From Eutreptiella sp. 'Long Island Sound 2002' (Eukaryota; Euglenozoa; Euglenophyceae; Eutreptiales; Eutreptiaceae): a stretch of 64,000 bases of DNA. Under the pieces are notes generated by a model that saw only the letters and a list, made by a program, of their open reading frames with translations, was not told the origin of the DNA and ran no database searches. Both the position numbers and the translations under genes were made by a program. Where the stretch lies: NCBI GenBank assembly GCA_964036045.1, contig OZ038379.1, positions 83,266,482-83,330,481 of the forward strand. Direction: 5' to 3'. Shown here in pieces: positions 33,335 through 45,627 of the stretch (position 1 is the stretch's first letter; the number at the start of each line of letters is the position of its first letter).

Positions 33335-35602
33335 TCCTCAATTTCCAGGGTCCAAATCCAAAAATATAGAAATAAAATCCTCCTTCAACCCTGAAACAGC
33401 AACCAGATCCCACAAGTACAGCAATAACCCAATTCACAATCCAAATCAGGCTGCGGGCTTTCGTTCAGCACATCGATGGTCTCACGATGGCGGGCATGTA
33501 CAAGAATTGCACCAAGGAAGAAAGCCCTGAAATTGGCATATGAACACAAATAAAGCAAAGTTGGGGAAAGAGGTAAACATACACATTCACAGCCATAAAC
33601 CCCTCATTCCCTGGACTCAAGACCTTCCCTTGACTCACCAACATATTGCCCTGAACCAGGTCAAATGAGATGGCTGAATGCCATGTGTCACAAGTCACTA
33701 CACAAACCCCAAAAATTTGTTCACTCCCAAGCCTATAAATCCTAGCCCAATAGGGGAGCTGGCGTGTCATGGCCTAGAGTGGCGCTCAGGACCATGCCCT
33801 ACCCTGACATAATCTTGGTTGGACTTGGAGTCGAATGGGCTTGGAGAACTGCCCCATGAAGATGACCTCACAACATGGCAAAATCAGGCAAATCACACCA
33901 TTATGCCCAAAAATCAATTATATACTCCAAAATGCATATGGCAAATGTTCATATGCTCCATGCATGTGTCAAACCGGAAAGTAATCTACAAGGGTGATAT
34001 AGACCAAAGGTCCATGCCCAAGAATATCCCATCATTGGCTCCGAAACTCCTCCGGTTATGTACATGGCATGCTTCACAAGTCAGCTCATGAGTTTGAGAC
34101 CTAATTTTGTGAGGCCTCGTGCACCAAGCCAAAGTGACCACGTGATCCGGCATATGGTGAGGTACAACACCGAAGCATATGCCAACATATAAGCAACATA
34201 CCATAGTTCACGAATCTCTAGGCACTTTGCTGTTAGCCGACCAGTTGAGCACATAGAACACAAAAATGAGCATAAAATGAGGTCAAAAACATGAAAATAT
34301 GTCCAAATACCAAGTTGTCACGATACTATATCTCTATGCTCACCCATGGTATCCGCTCATGGTTCAATACACAAATGATTGGAACCATTTGCCAACAATT
34401 CCCCCACTTGGATCCCCAATCGGGCGCATGGAGATACCTTCGCCACTAATATCTTCATGCCCCATGAAAATGGGAGTGCACCCATGGATCTCTTTGTCAA
34501 ACATACCATGAGCAATACATACGCGGTAGACTTGGTCTAGCGCTTTGAATTCCACAATCGGGACATGGGCAAAGCCCTTGTCACGTATGGCTCCCCTTCT
34601 CTTCGGCCACACGAAGATATATAACATGGGCGTGAGCATATCAAACATATACCATGCATACAACACATACCCTCAAAATATGGCTCCCACCATGATATGC
34701 CATGTCCCTCCATTGACATAACTTCACGTTAAAAATACGTAGGAACCCAAGGAAAGTTGCTATGCAACCCCAACACTCATGCGGCACACTCGAAAGTCGC
34801 ATTAAAATATTCGGTTGCACGGTCCAAGAGTTATATATCACTTTATACCCTCTTGACCATTATCCCTTACAATATCGGGCATGTGTACACACCAAAGGCG
34901 TTTGATGCTTCCTAAATTAAGTTGAGACCAAGGCAGTTCCAACCCAACCTTCCTTATTCTCTTTCCTCACACTCGCTCGTAGATATGTCTCTTCAAAGTG
35001 GTCCCACGATTCGCTTTTGTTTCCCTTATATCTCCAAGTCAAATGGGTGGCAAGTATAAGGGAAACCTGATTCGGGCATAGGGAAAAGCGTATGACCATT
35101 CGAAGAAGTCCAAATCAAGTGCGGCGATGTCGAAGTCGAAAATCCAATTTCGACATCGCGAAAAATTCTGATTAAAATTTCCAGTGCTTATTTAGAGAAT
35201 TGCGGAAGCAACGAACCCTTCGCTGATGAAATCTGACCCTTCAACGGAGTATCCACCGAAATATCTGGAAATAACAGTTAACCAATCGGTTAACGCAAAA
35301 TCGCGAGCCAACTGACAGTCGCCGATACATTGACTATCAGAACGAAAGGCTGAAAAATTACGGAAACATTATGATAATAAAACCCTGTTGATTCCTGATA
35401 TTCCGATATATAAATCTCCGCTGGCGGTGCCTCGGTTCTGAATATGGCCGCTCATAGCCGGAATGGCCAAACCTATCACACTATCACATCGGGCTAGTTC
35501 AGGTGGATGGGAGAGTATGATATCAGCCAATGGCGGCTTGCCGGCACATAGATACACACCCCAAGTGACCCCAAGATGGCCACGGGGGTCCGAACCGGCT
35601 TC
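33249..35602 (-). repeat. Element 2 5' LTR (2354 bp)
   Basis: Matches 22407-24760 end to end. It supplies the promoter and, at its inner end, the likely gag start codon (33334-33332). It abuts the duplicated ACCAT at 35603-35607. Confidence 0.93.
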
Positions 35603-35607
35603 ACCAT

Positions 35608-35912
35608 GGGGCAGTTTTCTAACTCTTTTCCCAAAACATTTCAGCTATCTTTGTGAATATGCATTCATTTGTAACCTGAGTTGCAGTTTCTGTGAATATC
35701 CAATCATCTTTCACTGTTCACACTGCAGCCCTTCATGCTTTGATCCTGATCTTCTCCTCTTTGCATACTTCTGGCTTGGATTATCCTGGATTGACTCCAT
35801 TTCTGCAAAACAAAGGTTTTCATCTTCCAAAACAAGCAGCAGGAAACCCTACACCTACAGCAAGCAGCAGGAGAAGCAAAAACACAGTGCTGAAAACACT
35901 ATAAACTTTTCT
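35608..35912 (+). repeat. Element 3 5' LTR, second part
   Basis: Continues the LTR after the element 2 insertion, matching 46111-46414 of the 3' LTR and ending AAACTTTTCT. Joined to 21924-22406 the LTR is 788 bp, against 787 bp for the 3' copy. Confidence 0.92.
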
Positions 35913-35925
35913 GGTAGCAAGAGGC
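35912..35925 (+). promoter_or_regulatory. Element 3 primer binding site
   Basis: TGGTAGCAAGAGGC at the end of the LTR matches the initiator Met tRNA complement TGGTAGCAGAGG with one extra A. The TG overlaps the ambiguous LTR end. Confidence 0.7.
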
Positions 35926-36012
35926 AGCCTGTCTCTGCGCACCGGCAGGAACCCCGTGCCGTACATCCAGTGCGCCGAGTACGGGCAAAAATAAGCGGAA
36001 GGGTGAAAGAAG

Positions 36013-38508
36013 ATGGATCCAGGAAAGGAGGACGCCGACGTGAAGACGGCGCCAGCGCCTGAGCCACCGGCAAGGCCGGCACCTGGCGCTGTACCTTCGG
36101 CGGAGCCCTTACATGGGCCAGTGGACGCGGCTGAGGACTCCCTGGATGGGCTTCAGACGGCCTTCGGGGCCCTGTCTGTCGGAGAAGTGGTCTCTCAGCC
36201 TCAGCCTGTGAAGAGGAAGAGAGAGAACGAGAGCGAGAAGGATGCTGGAGGAGAAGCAGGCGAAGGAGAGGAACAAGGGCAAGACCTGACGAGTATCCGT
36301 ACCTTCGAAGGCGCACCAAGCGCTTCTGGCCTCCACGCATCACCCTCTCCCATAACCACCACACTCCCAGCCGCCGCAACATCCACTTCCACAACCAACC
36401 CGCCTATGGCAGAGGGCACAGGCTTTACTGGCATGCCTCACTACCCCGCCTATGGTATGGGCCCACCTACCACTGCGCTCCATGAGGCAACTACTGCCAG
36501 TGAGCCGGTGGCTTCCAGCTCTGCGCCCCGATGGTATGCGGCTGACTATCCCCATCCACTACACGCTACTGGAACCTACATGGATGTTCCTGGGTATGCT
36601 CCTGGGTATGCACCTGGGTATGCACCCTTGAGTGGGTTGAGGAGAGGACCAGAGTCTCTTGGAGGCAGGAGTAGAGGATCGGGGAGATCCTCCAACAGGT
36701 CCCTGACGCGGTCGGAGATCAACGAGGTGCTCCGAGGAGCCACTTCAAAAATCGTGGGCGACCTCACACAAGAGATCCATGAGAAGCTGGAGCCCCTGAT
36801 GATCCCGCCCCAACCGTCACCTATCTCGGTGGGAATGTCACCCCACCGAGTACAGGCTAACCACCTGACAGCAGGGTTGACAAATACCCTGGGGAGCCTG
36901 AGGAGCAGACCAATGCCGACGCCTGCAGCTATTCCGAGAAGTCCCTTCGTGCCGAGAACGGCCCAGCCGCCCTACAGCCACGTGACGAACTCGACGAGGG
37001 CCGAGCTGGACCGGCTGGGGCTGACAGCCTTAAGGGCTATGGTGGACGTGGAGCCTTATGGCTCCAGTGATCTAGGCGGAGACGATGACGCGCCGCCGTC
37101 GATGGATTCTTCTTCGCCCTCAGATGACGATGACCCTGAGGACCCCGAGGACCGCAAGGGTAAGAAGAAGAAGAAGAAGAAGAAGAAGACCCGACGCCCT
37201 GAAGGACGCCGAGCTCAGGAGGCGAAGGCTATTGCCACCTCCAAGATAGTGGTGAACCTGCCTGAGTTCACAGGCAAGGACCTCAGCGAGTTCGCTGAGA
37301 ACTTTGGCCGGGTCCTACGACTGACCGGCCAAACCCACGCGAGTGGGCGAGTGAAGTGCGATCTGCTCCTGCAGTGCTGCAACACCAAGTACCTGGAGAA
37401 GCAGGTCAGGCAGATCGTGACTAACTCCGCCACCTTTGCCGATGTGTTGGTTGCCCTGGAGAGGCAGTACCCAACCTACGAAACCGACCTCTCCATCAGG
37501 GTCGAGATCCAGAACCTACCCGTGCTGCCCAACAACCCCAAGCCTGGCAGGGTATCTGAGCTGTTGGCTGATCTGGATCACTGGGCTGGACGACTGACGC
37601 CCGGTTCCTACAGCAGCGATGACCTGCTATTCTGGTTGGTGGCCAAGCTCCCTCGAGAGCTATGGGACGAGTGCCGTTTGACGGCTGAGCGCAAGGCTAG
37701 ATCCCTCCACTACGAGGATCTATGCGTGCTGCTCCTGGAGATGGCGCTGGAGAAGGAGAGCGACCAGCACCTGAACAACTACCGTCCTGGTGGTGGAGGT
37801 TCTGGAGGCAAAGGGTACCAAGGGTCCCGACCTGGGCAGGGGACTACCCCCGAACACGCCCACGCCCGTACCATGGAGAACGTGAAGGAGCTATTCTGGT
37901 GTGATGCCAGAGATGAGCAGGGCCACCTGCAGCACGCCTCTGACTGCGAGCAGCGAGACTGCTTCGTCGTCCAGGGGAAGCAGCAGGAGAAGTACACCGG
38001 CGCCAAAGCGAAGCTGCCGGATCATTACCGCTGCACCATCACGTGTGCATTCTGCGGTAAGCGGAAGCACTACGAGGATGAGTGCTACCATAAGCAACGC
38101 CTATCAGCGAAGCTTAAGGGGGAAGATCCTGGCAAAGGCTCAGGCAAAAGTGGAGGCAAGGCCAAAGGCAAAGACTCCGGCAAGGGCAAGTCGAAAGGAC
38201 GTGGTCAAGGTGGTCAAGACAAGGGTCAAGGTGGACGACGAGGAGGCGCTAACCGCCAGACCGACAACAAGAACAAGGACAAGAACGGAGGCAACCCCAA
38301 CCCTAATCCAGGGGGGAGCTCCGAGCCCTCTGGAGGGCAGTCTGGACCTACCACACGCTCACAAACGCAGGCCCAGCAAGATCAAGGAGCCAAGCGTGAG
38401 CATGAAGGTGGTGATGACGGCAACGCTAAGAAGAGGAGCCGTTTCATGAGGATGGCCCGCAAATTGCGGAACAAGGGGTTCGAGGTGACCTGTCCCGCGG
38501 AGTTCTGA
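36013..38508 (+). CDS. gag: Element 3 Gag polyprotein
   Basis: 831 codons from an ATG at 36013, about 100 bp after the primer binding site, to TGA at 38506-38508. The N-terminal 370 residues are Pro/Ser/Gly-rich and include a short GYAPGYAPGYAP repeat. A run of eight lysines lies near residue 388. A capsid-like region spans about 417-590 (EFTGKDLSEF to LEKESDQHLNN). A canonical zinc knuckle follows with C678, C681, H686, C691 (CX2CX4HX4C). The C-terminal 130 residues are Gly/Lys/Asn/Gln-rich and basic, ending in a short Arg-rich helix. The frame is intact in this copy although pol is not. It should form particles and bind element RNA. Pol follows in the same frame after the single TGA. Confidence 0.93.
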   Translation: MDPGKEDADVKTAPAPEPPARPAPGAVPSAEPLHGPVDAAEDSLDGLQTAFGALSVGEVVSQPQPVKRKRENESEKDAGGEAGEGEEQGQDLTSIRTFEGAPSASGLHASPSPITTTLPAAATSTSTTNPPMAEGTGFTGMPHYPAYGMGPPTTALHEATTASEPVASSSAPRWYAADYPHPLHATGTYMDVPGYAPGYAPGYAPLSGLRRGPESLGGRSRGSGRSSNRSLTRSEINEVLRGATSKIVGDLTQEIHEKLEPLMIPPQPSPISVGMSPHRVQANHLTAGLTNTLGSLRSRPMPTPAAIPRSPFVPRTAQPPYSHVTNSTRAELDRLGLTALRAMVDVEPYGSSDLGGDDDAPPSMDSSSPSDDDDPEDPEDRKGKKKKKKKKKTRRPEGRRAQEAKAIATSKIVVNLPEFTGKDLSEFAENFGRVLRLTGQTHASGRVKCDLLLQCCNTKYLEKQVRQIVTNSATFADVLVALERQYPTYETDLSIRVEIQNLPVLPNNPKPGRVSELLADLDHWAGRLTPGSYSSDDLLFWLVAKLPRELWDECRLTAERKARSLHYEDLCVLLLEMALEKESDQHLNNYRPGGGGSGGKGYQGSRPGQGTTPEHAHARTMENVKELFWCDARDEQGHLQHASDCEQRDCFVVQGKQQEKYTGAKAKLPDHYRCTITCAFCGKRKHYEDECYHKQRLSAKLKGEDPGKGSGKSGGKAKGKDSGKGKSKGRGQGGQDKGQGGRRGGANRQTDNKNKDKNGGNPNPNPGGSSEPSGGQSGPTTRSQTQAQQDQGAKREHEGGDDGNAKKRSRFMRMARKLRNKGFEVTCPAEF
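38506..38508 (+). promoter_or_regulatory. Leaky gag stop TGA-CGG, element 3
   Basis: The stop reads TGA followed by CGG, the context of the known type II readthrough stops of tobra-, peclu- and furo-like viruses. The frame continues open into the protease with no ATG before the DTG motif. A candidate 6-bp stem ACCCAA/TTGGGT lies 18 bases downstream (38527-38532 with 38544-38549). Confidence 0.65.
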
Positions 38509-41500
38509 CGGGGACGCTCTGGTGGCACCCAAGACCTGGTGTTTTGGGTACGTATCCGACTAGGGGGACGTGAGTACCTGGGGGTATTGGATACTGGCGC
38601 CACAATATCGATAGTGGCCAAGAAAATTTTACCTTGTGGGAGCCTGAAGAACACCATGACCACCGCCGCTATACGCATGGGGGATGGACATGTGGTGCAC
38701 AGCTGCGGGGACTGTGAAGTGGAAGTACCTATGGGCTCCAGGACTATCGCCCATCGGTTCTATGTGATGGACACTAAGGCCTTCGACTTTGTACTGGGTA
38801 CTGACTTCTTCGTACAGCACTCCCAGATACAATCCCTGACGCTGCAAGCGCCCTACCTCCTCTACTTGGACCAGGGCAGTGGCAGAGAGTCTGTGCCACT
38901 GGAGCAGTCGGAACATACCTCGAGTTACCTGAGACTATCGAAGGAGGAGCCCTCGAACATGATGGCGGCCTCCAAAACTGAGGACTATCAACTATTGGGG
39001 GAAGTCCTAGACCAAGGTCTGAAGGAGTTGGGTTACTCTCGAGAAGACCTAAGTGTGGAGTTGTTCGCCAGCGACAAGCAACATGTACTGGGCCTTTACT
39101 GCAGCAAGGGGAAGAACTGCAGCTACAAATTTTACTGGCCCTTTTTCGGGATGGCCTACGGGAACCCCAGATTCAGTGAACTGGGGAAGGTGCTGACCAA
39201 GGTGGCCTTGGAACGTTCCCGTATGGTCCTGTGCTCCCCCGATTGGGGAGCCCATGGGGGCGACGAGTACTGGCGAACCCTCCTTGACAAGCTGACTATC
39301 AGCTCTGTGCGGTTACCTGATGAGGCCATCTACGTGCCTCTGGGACGCAAGACGCCCATTGGGAAGCCCGGATGGGGAAGTATGCTAAGCGTGGTGGACG
39401 GAGGTCTTACCTCCATTCCCTGGGAGGATCTGGACCCGACTCTGGTCCAGGCTATACAACGAGAAAGCGATGGACTCGCCTTGGGTGACTTGAAGGATCG
39501 CCTACGACCTCAAGATGCTGTTGAGACTACACCCGGAGGAGATGAGTACGTCGTGACTGACACCAACGCCCCCAACTCTCCCTGTCATGTACCTGTTCTT
39601 GATGGAGTCTCTGAGTGTGGACTATCTGAGCTACCTAGCTCTATCCACTCAGATGACGAAACTGAGCACGACGCCTTCTTCGTGCAGACCTGTGTGGAGG
39701 AAGTGGAGAACGCCGACTACGTCGCCCCACTAAAACCCCTACTCTCCATGAGGGTGGAAGACCCCGTGGACGAGGAGCTGGACCCTCGATCCAGGCTCAG
39801 GGAGTATGTGGATTCCAAGAGGAAGTTGGTGGCGAAAAAGCTATGCTACGCGAAGCCTACCCGCAGCTCATGGCCACTGGAGCAAGGACGTATGGGAGAC
39901 CTATCCCAATTGAAGGAGGACCTCGAACGGAAGATCACCACCTGGCAAGGGGAGGTAGATCTCAAGCTCATGAAGAGCCTGTGGGGCGCCCATGTGAGGA
40001 CCCCAGAGCAGGACGACCTCTCAGAGGAATGTGTATGTGAACCCCCTCGAGCGTGCCTATGTTGCCATCGTCCATCGGAGATGGTTGAACAAGACCTTCT
40101 ATATGCCTACCAAGGGCTGAAGGATACTACCGCGGGCGAAGAGTCGGTGGAGGACCACCTCCCGACGTCTATTCAAGGGGCAAGCAACTTACACTCTGAC
40201 GAGGACATGGAGGACAAGATCAAGGTATTGGACCCGCGGGTACAGAAGCTTATAAGGACCTATCTGGAGGTGTTCGGAGAACTACCCCCTCCAGCCTCAT
40301 GTGACAAGCTGGTACAGATGGACCTCAAGCTCAAACCAGAGTTCGTGGGTCACAAGATCCGGAGGAGACCCTATCCAGCTCCTAAAGAGCAGGCCGACGA
40401 GATTGAGCGACAGATACAAGAGTGTATCGACGCTGGCCTAGTCCTGGAGTACAAGGACGGGGACTACCCCCTACACTGCAGCCCCTGTTTCCTGGTGGCT
40501 AAACCTGGGTCTACAGCCAAACGGCTGGTAGTGGACTATGGAGAGCTGAACAAGAAGACGTTGAACCACTCAGGGTCCATTCCCAATATGGAGTCTACCC
40601 TGGAGAAGATAGCCTCCTGCCGCTACAAGACCAAGATGGACAAGCGAGGCAGATTCGGGCAAGTGGACCTGACGCCCAACGCACAGGAACTACTGGCCTT
40701 CATCACCCCTCAGGGGAGGGTCTTCAAGTGGAAGGTCATGCCGTTTGGCGTGGCTAACGCACCCGCTCTATTCCAAGAGCTGATGAACAAGATCTTGTCC
40801 ATCCTACGAAGGAGACCCAAGGTGCAGGAGCTCATATCCCGTGGTGCCCAGATGGAGGCTCATATCGACGATGTATGCCTCGGGACCAATACCCAGGAGG
40901 ATCACCTAATCCTCTTGGGTGAGTTCTTTGCGGTCTGCCAGGAGAACCACACACGACTCAAGCTGGAGAAGTGTGAGTTCATGCAGGAGACCATGCAGTA
41001 CCTGGGGTTTGACGTTGGCTATGGCTGGTGGACCCCAGCGGCCTCTAAGGCCAAACCCCTGATGGATGCCAAGGTACGACACGAAGACCCCAAGAAAGGA
41101 CTTCATGATGTACGCAGTTTCATTGGGGCGTGCAACTTCTATCGCCGCCACATCAAGAACTTCACCTATACCAGCGCCGTTCTGACGGACTTGATCAAGA
41201 AGAGTACTACTTGGCGCTGGGGCCCACAAGAGCAACAAGCGTTTGACGAGCTCAAAGACAAGGTAGCCAACGCTAAGTGCTTGGGCGTGCCTAGGGCACA
41301 AGGGGAGATTATCCTGGTGACCGACGCCAGCAATGTGGGCGGTGGTGGAACGTTGTTCCAATGGCAAGCACTAGAGAAGGAGGAGTTCGACTCGGCCATT
41401 TCCCAATGGGGGACGGAAGGTCTCAACCGAGATGGAACCCTCAAGCACAGCTACCCTGACGACAAGAGGGTCCTAGTACCTCTGGGCCACTGGACCTAGA

Positions 41501-43417
41501 AGTGGAACCAGGCCAGGGGGAACTACTCCACCTATGAGCAGGAATTGCTCGCGGGTATGCTGGTGCTATCCTCACAAGCACGACTGTTGGGGAGTAACCC
41601 TGTGGTCTGGCTGTGCGACCAAGAACCGGTCCGCAGTTTCCAGAAGGGTCCCCCACCTGAGAAGGCCAAGCTACGGCGCTGGTGGACCTACCCCAGTCAA
41701 CTACGGCTGACGGTACACCATATCCAGGGAGTGAAGAACGAGTGTGCCGACTACATCAGCCGAAACAACTTCGACGCCCTGATTGGTGCCCGGTCTGAAG
41801 CGCTGGCGAAGGAGGCTTTCAGCTGTATGGACGTACACCTGGACCTGAACATGACCATGATACGCCCCCTGGATGGACTCCAACAATCGGAGTACCTGAA
41901 AGAGTTCGGGGATATCTACAAGCGCCTGGAGAAACGCCTTGAACCCCTCCTGGTCAACCAGGACCAGTGGAAGAGGGACAAGAGCTACCTCTGGCACGAG
42001 GACCGCATCGTGGTGCCTAGTGACCGAGTCCCAGCGCTGCTGAAGTGGACCCATGAGTCCAGTGGTCATGTGGGTGCTGACCGTACCCTGAGGCTGTTCA
42101 AGCAGTGGTTGCACACTACGTGGACTGACGACCAACTGCGGAAAACCCTCCAGCCTATCGTGGACAAGTGCCCGTGCAGGTCCTGTAAACCAGGGAATAT
42201 CAGGGACAGAGGTCTCTACTCGACCTTGCCCATCCCTCACTGTGCTAACAGTGTTCTATACGTGGACTACACGGAGATGCCGAAGTTCGGGGGCTATGAC
42301 TTCGCCCTCGTGGTAACCTGTGGGTTGACCAGGTTTACCAGGGTGTTCCCATGTACCAAGCACATTACCGGGGAGGAGACTATCAAGATACTCCTGGAGG
42401 AGTGGTTTTGTGTCTATGGGGCGCCCAAGGAGATCAACTCCGATGAGGACGTGCGAGTACGCTCAGATACTGGCTGGTACAAGAGGGTCCTGAGATCCCT
42501 CAATTCCCTACTCTCACACGAGCAACCCCCTATGTGAGCGACAGATTCGTGTCCTGAAGGAGAACGTACGGATATGGTGCAAGACTGAGCGCACCAGAGA
42601 CTGGGTGAGACTACTCCCCGTCATATTCTTGATGATGAACTCCCAAGAGAGTTCTGCTACTGGCTACTGGCCCCATGAGCTATTCCTCGGGCGCCCGGCA
42701 TGGTTCCTACATGCCCCCTATCCAGAGGATACCCATTCTTCTGTGGGTGAATGGGTCCGAGAGCAACAAGCGAAGGTGGACAAGGCCAAGGCTATGCTCC
42801 AGAGAGTGAGGGAGTGTCAGTGGAACAAGAAGAACAAGCACCGAGTACCGGCCACCTACCAAGAGGGGGACTGGGTGCTGGTGCACCACAGTCGACTACC
42901 CGCCTGGCCACGCTCTACCAGCGATGACCCATACTTCGGGCCGTACAAGATCCTATCAGTGGCCGGACACCGTATCACCGTGCGGTGTTCTCCCCGTCTA
43001 GGGGGGACTCTGGTGTGCGCTGCTCAACACCTGAAGCGCTACCATGATCCTGAAGACCTCTGTGGGGAGGAGTGGGAGCTGAACGACGAGGAAATCGCTG
43101 CTCTGGGCCTACAAGGGGCTGCCAGCCCTATGGAAGTTGAAGGTGAACTCCCCGACATGAACGCCAAGGAGATGGCTAAGGAGGGCTTCTACCTGGTGAA
43201 GTCTGTCCTACGCCACCGCTATCGCCAGGGTTGGCGCTTCCTCACCCTCTGGGAACGGTTTGGAGTCGAAGAGGCCACCTGGGAGCCCTTCTCTGCATTT
43301 GTTCTACCTGAGGGACGCCTAAACTCAGTTCTGGTTGACTACTTGTCCCAGAACAACCTTGGTGAGTTACTGAGGCTCGCTGAGACGCTTGCCTCCAAGA
43401 CTAAAGCTAGGGACTGA
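38509..43417 (+). pseudogene. pol: Element 3 pol (protease, Dam-like domain, RT, RNase H, integrase, chromodomain), broken
   Basis: In frame with gag up to 41496; the first open piece is usually read from a GTG at 38539. Counting from there: protease DTG at 18-20; Dam-like segment about 172-275 (VELFAS, YGNPRF in place of NPPF/Y, VLCSPDW); RT about 560-800 with FGVANAPALFQ and HIDD near 774; RNase H with TDAS near 925. A TAG at 41497-41499 sits where a Trp codon (TGG) is likely, after which RNase H and integrase resume in the same frame to 42537. The integrase has a D in VDYTEM and a D in NSDEDV. Sequence is lost near 42500 with a frame change, and the third piece (about 42505-43417) carries the E of NPLCERQ, the GPY-like region and a chromodomain-like end (TLWERF, ATWEPF). 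This copy is inactive as it stands. Confidence 0.9.
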
Positions 43418-45619
43418 ACCTTACCCTTACCTGCCAAAGCGTATGTGTGAGTGTGCTATTCCTAAGGTCCTGAGAGCAAGCCGCAGAAGTGGTGTCCTAA
43501 TTATACCCAAGTCTGCGCGCTTGCTAAACCTGGAGGGTTGGCTTATTGATGCCAGGGGGTACGCCCCGGGTCTCCCCTCCCCTAAGCGCCCAATTTCTGT
43601 GCTGGCGCAAAACCTTTGGGGAATACCCAGCGTACTAATCCAGGTATTGTTTTCCCTACCTATCTGTCTACTACAGGGAGGGGTGGCCAAAAGCTATGAA
43701 GGCATGAAAACGCCGTTTTGCTATGTGGCCAAAACACTGACCTAACCACTGCCACAGCCCACCAACCCTGCTAAAATTGCAGGAAACGGGTGGGACAGTG
43801 ACACACGCACTACAGGTCCTACACACCCTACAGTTGCACCATCCTGGTGGGCGAGCACCGGGGCAACTGGCTCAAGCCCCCACTCAGGACTACCACTCCT
43901 ACACGCACACTCTACTGGGCGTTGCGAAGGCAAAGGTGTCGTGGGTCCTAGCGACCCTCCTGTGAAATGACAAGAGAACACAGCGCTGCTAAGCAACTGT
44001 GGCCTAACAGGGGACGCCACAACGCGTTTCCCCTGCTAGGGCTTGGAGGGAAGGAGTTCTCTCGCGTGCAAGGCGCAGATGTCGATGAAGTCGGACTCCC
44101 TGCTCTGCCACAGGCAGAGGCGGAGTTACTTGTTTGTGTGATCTGCGCCCTTGTTTAGCAGGGCATAAAAAAATGCTGCTGCACCACTCACCCTACCTGC
44201 CCACCTGTAAAACAAAGGCAAATGAAAGGGCGTTTGCGGCGGAGGAACCAAGCCACACTCCAGGTATTATACCCTTCTCAGTGTGACCTATAATACGTTG
44301 TTCGCAAACACGCTGGAGGACCAGCTACCCTTGTCAAGCAAGCAAGCCTTAAGGGACTCCTCAGGTTCTCTTAAAGAACGTACCGAGGAGCCCCTGGGTA
44401 GCCTAAACAAGGTTTACCGTGCGCACTTCGCGTGGCCTACCCTTTAATGCGTGTGTGCATGCACGAGTATGCGCGAAGGTGTGGGGCAAACCTGCCCATC
44501 TCAACCACAATCTCGAACTCCACCAGGGGGTGGCCCCGCCTGGGCTTACTCACCTTACCTACCGCTGGGTGAGGCCCGCACGCGAAGAACGTTGCTATGC
44601 ACTTGTGTGTATGTCTAATCACCCTGATCTGACCGCTATTCATCTGCAATCTTTCTAATCAATCCCTCTATCGCGTCCTATCGTTGTTAGCGCTGCTACG
44701 AGGCTTGTTCACGGAGACACGAGACGAGCAATGTGTATGCGGCATACGAGGCGAGCATACCTGTAGTTTATACCTGATTCGTTGAAGTCTTTTTCGTTGA
44801 TTCTCAAATTCTTGAATTTTTGATTCTTCTAATAGTGTGGGTGGAATCTGTATGTTTATTTATTAATGTGTGTCTCGTCATTTTCAAGACTACGTGAGAC
44901 ATACGTTTATAATTCCATTATTTCTCCTGCGCGCCGCCATTTTTTGCGTATGAATTTCTGGATTTAAAAAATCCAGAGATGACTATAATTTCTATAAAAA
45001 TGTGCTTCTGATGCACAATTGGATTCTGCTCAGGTGTGTTGTTTCAGAAAAATTCTACGCCGTCATTTGAGGGATTTTGGTGTCGTCGCTTCGTTTTTGC
45101 GTGGATTCGTCCATAATTCTCCCATTCCTGCCTCTGCAGATACCCACGCGCAGCCTCGCTGAGTAGGCCGTGTTCGGGCCGGGACGCAGGTGCGTGGAAA
45201 GACTGAGCAGAACCAAGACCCCACCAAGGGGCAAATTAATTTCTTTTTCGACTCCCTTCGCCCTAAGACAGGTCACAGGTCGCCAGCAGGTTTACGAGAA
45301 CCCATGCGAGTGTGTATAATGTGTCTTGCGTTGGGTTTGTGTCGACGCTGCGTCTTGGAGGGAGGAATGCATATGCATATGTTTGGCATGCTCCCATACT
45401 AAGCCAACCAAGCCACAGGAGCCCCGGCAGCGCCATGAGCGCTGAGTCTTCTGTAGGACATGTTACATACAGAGCAGCAAAAGGACGCCAGCCATGGTGA
45501 GCGCCCATTTTTCAGTGTGAGGGAAACTATAGGTATTTTAAAGTAGATGTGGAAACCAAGGAAAGGCCAAGAAAAATTCCCTTTTTCCTAAAATGCGACA
45601 GTGGTGGCCACCACAGCAC
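43418..45619 (+). other. Element 3 long 3' non-coding region
   Basis: 2.2 kb between the end of pol and the polypurine tract. No open frame with a recognisable domain. It includes a run resembling a partly repeated ACGAGGCGAGCATACC/ACGAGACGAGCAATG motif near 44720-44760, and AT-rich sequence from 44780 to 45060. I cannot assign a function. Confidence 0.5.
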
Positions 45620-45627
45620 AAGGGGGG
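45620..45627 (+). promoter_or_regulatory. Element 3 polypurine tract
   Basis: AAGGGGGG immediately before the 3' LTR start AGTAAG, the expected plus-strand primer position. Confidence 0.75.

Larger units (their letters stand above)
22407..35602 (-). mobile_element. Element 2: largely intact Ty3/gypsy retrotransposon with chromodomain
   Basis: 13.2 kb, inserted in the 5' LTR of element 3 with the duplication ACCAT (22402-22406 and 35603-35607). Both LTRs are 2354 bp (22407-24760 and 33249-35602), with roughly 20 differences noticed by eye. Gag and pol are open. Primer binding site and polypurine tract are in place. It is the youngest of the three nested elements and the only one whose coding capacity looks intact, apart from a small frame change at the very end of pol. 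Confidence 0.93.
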
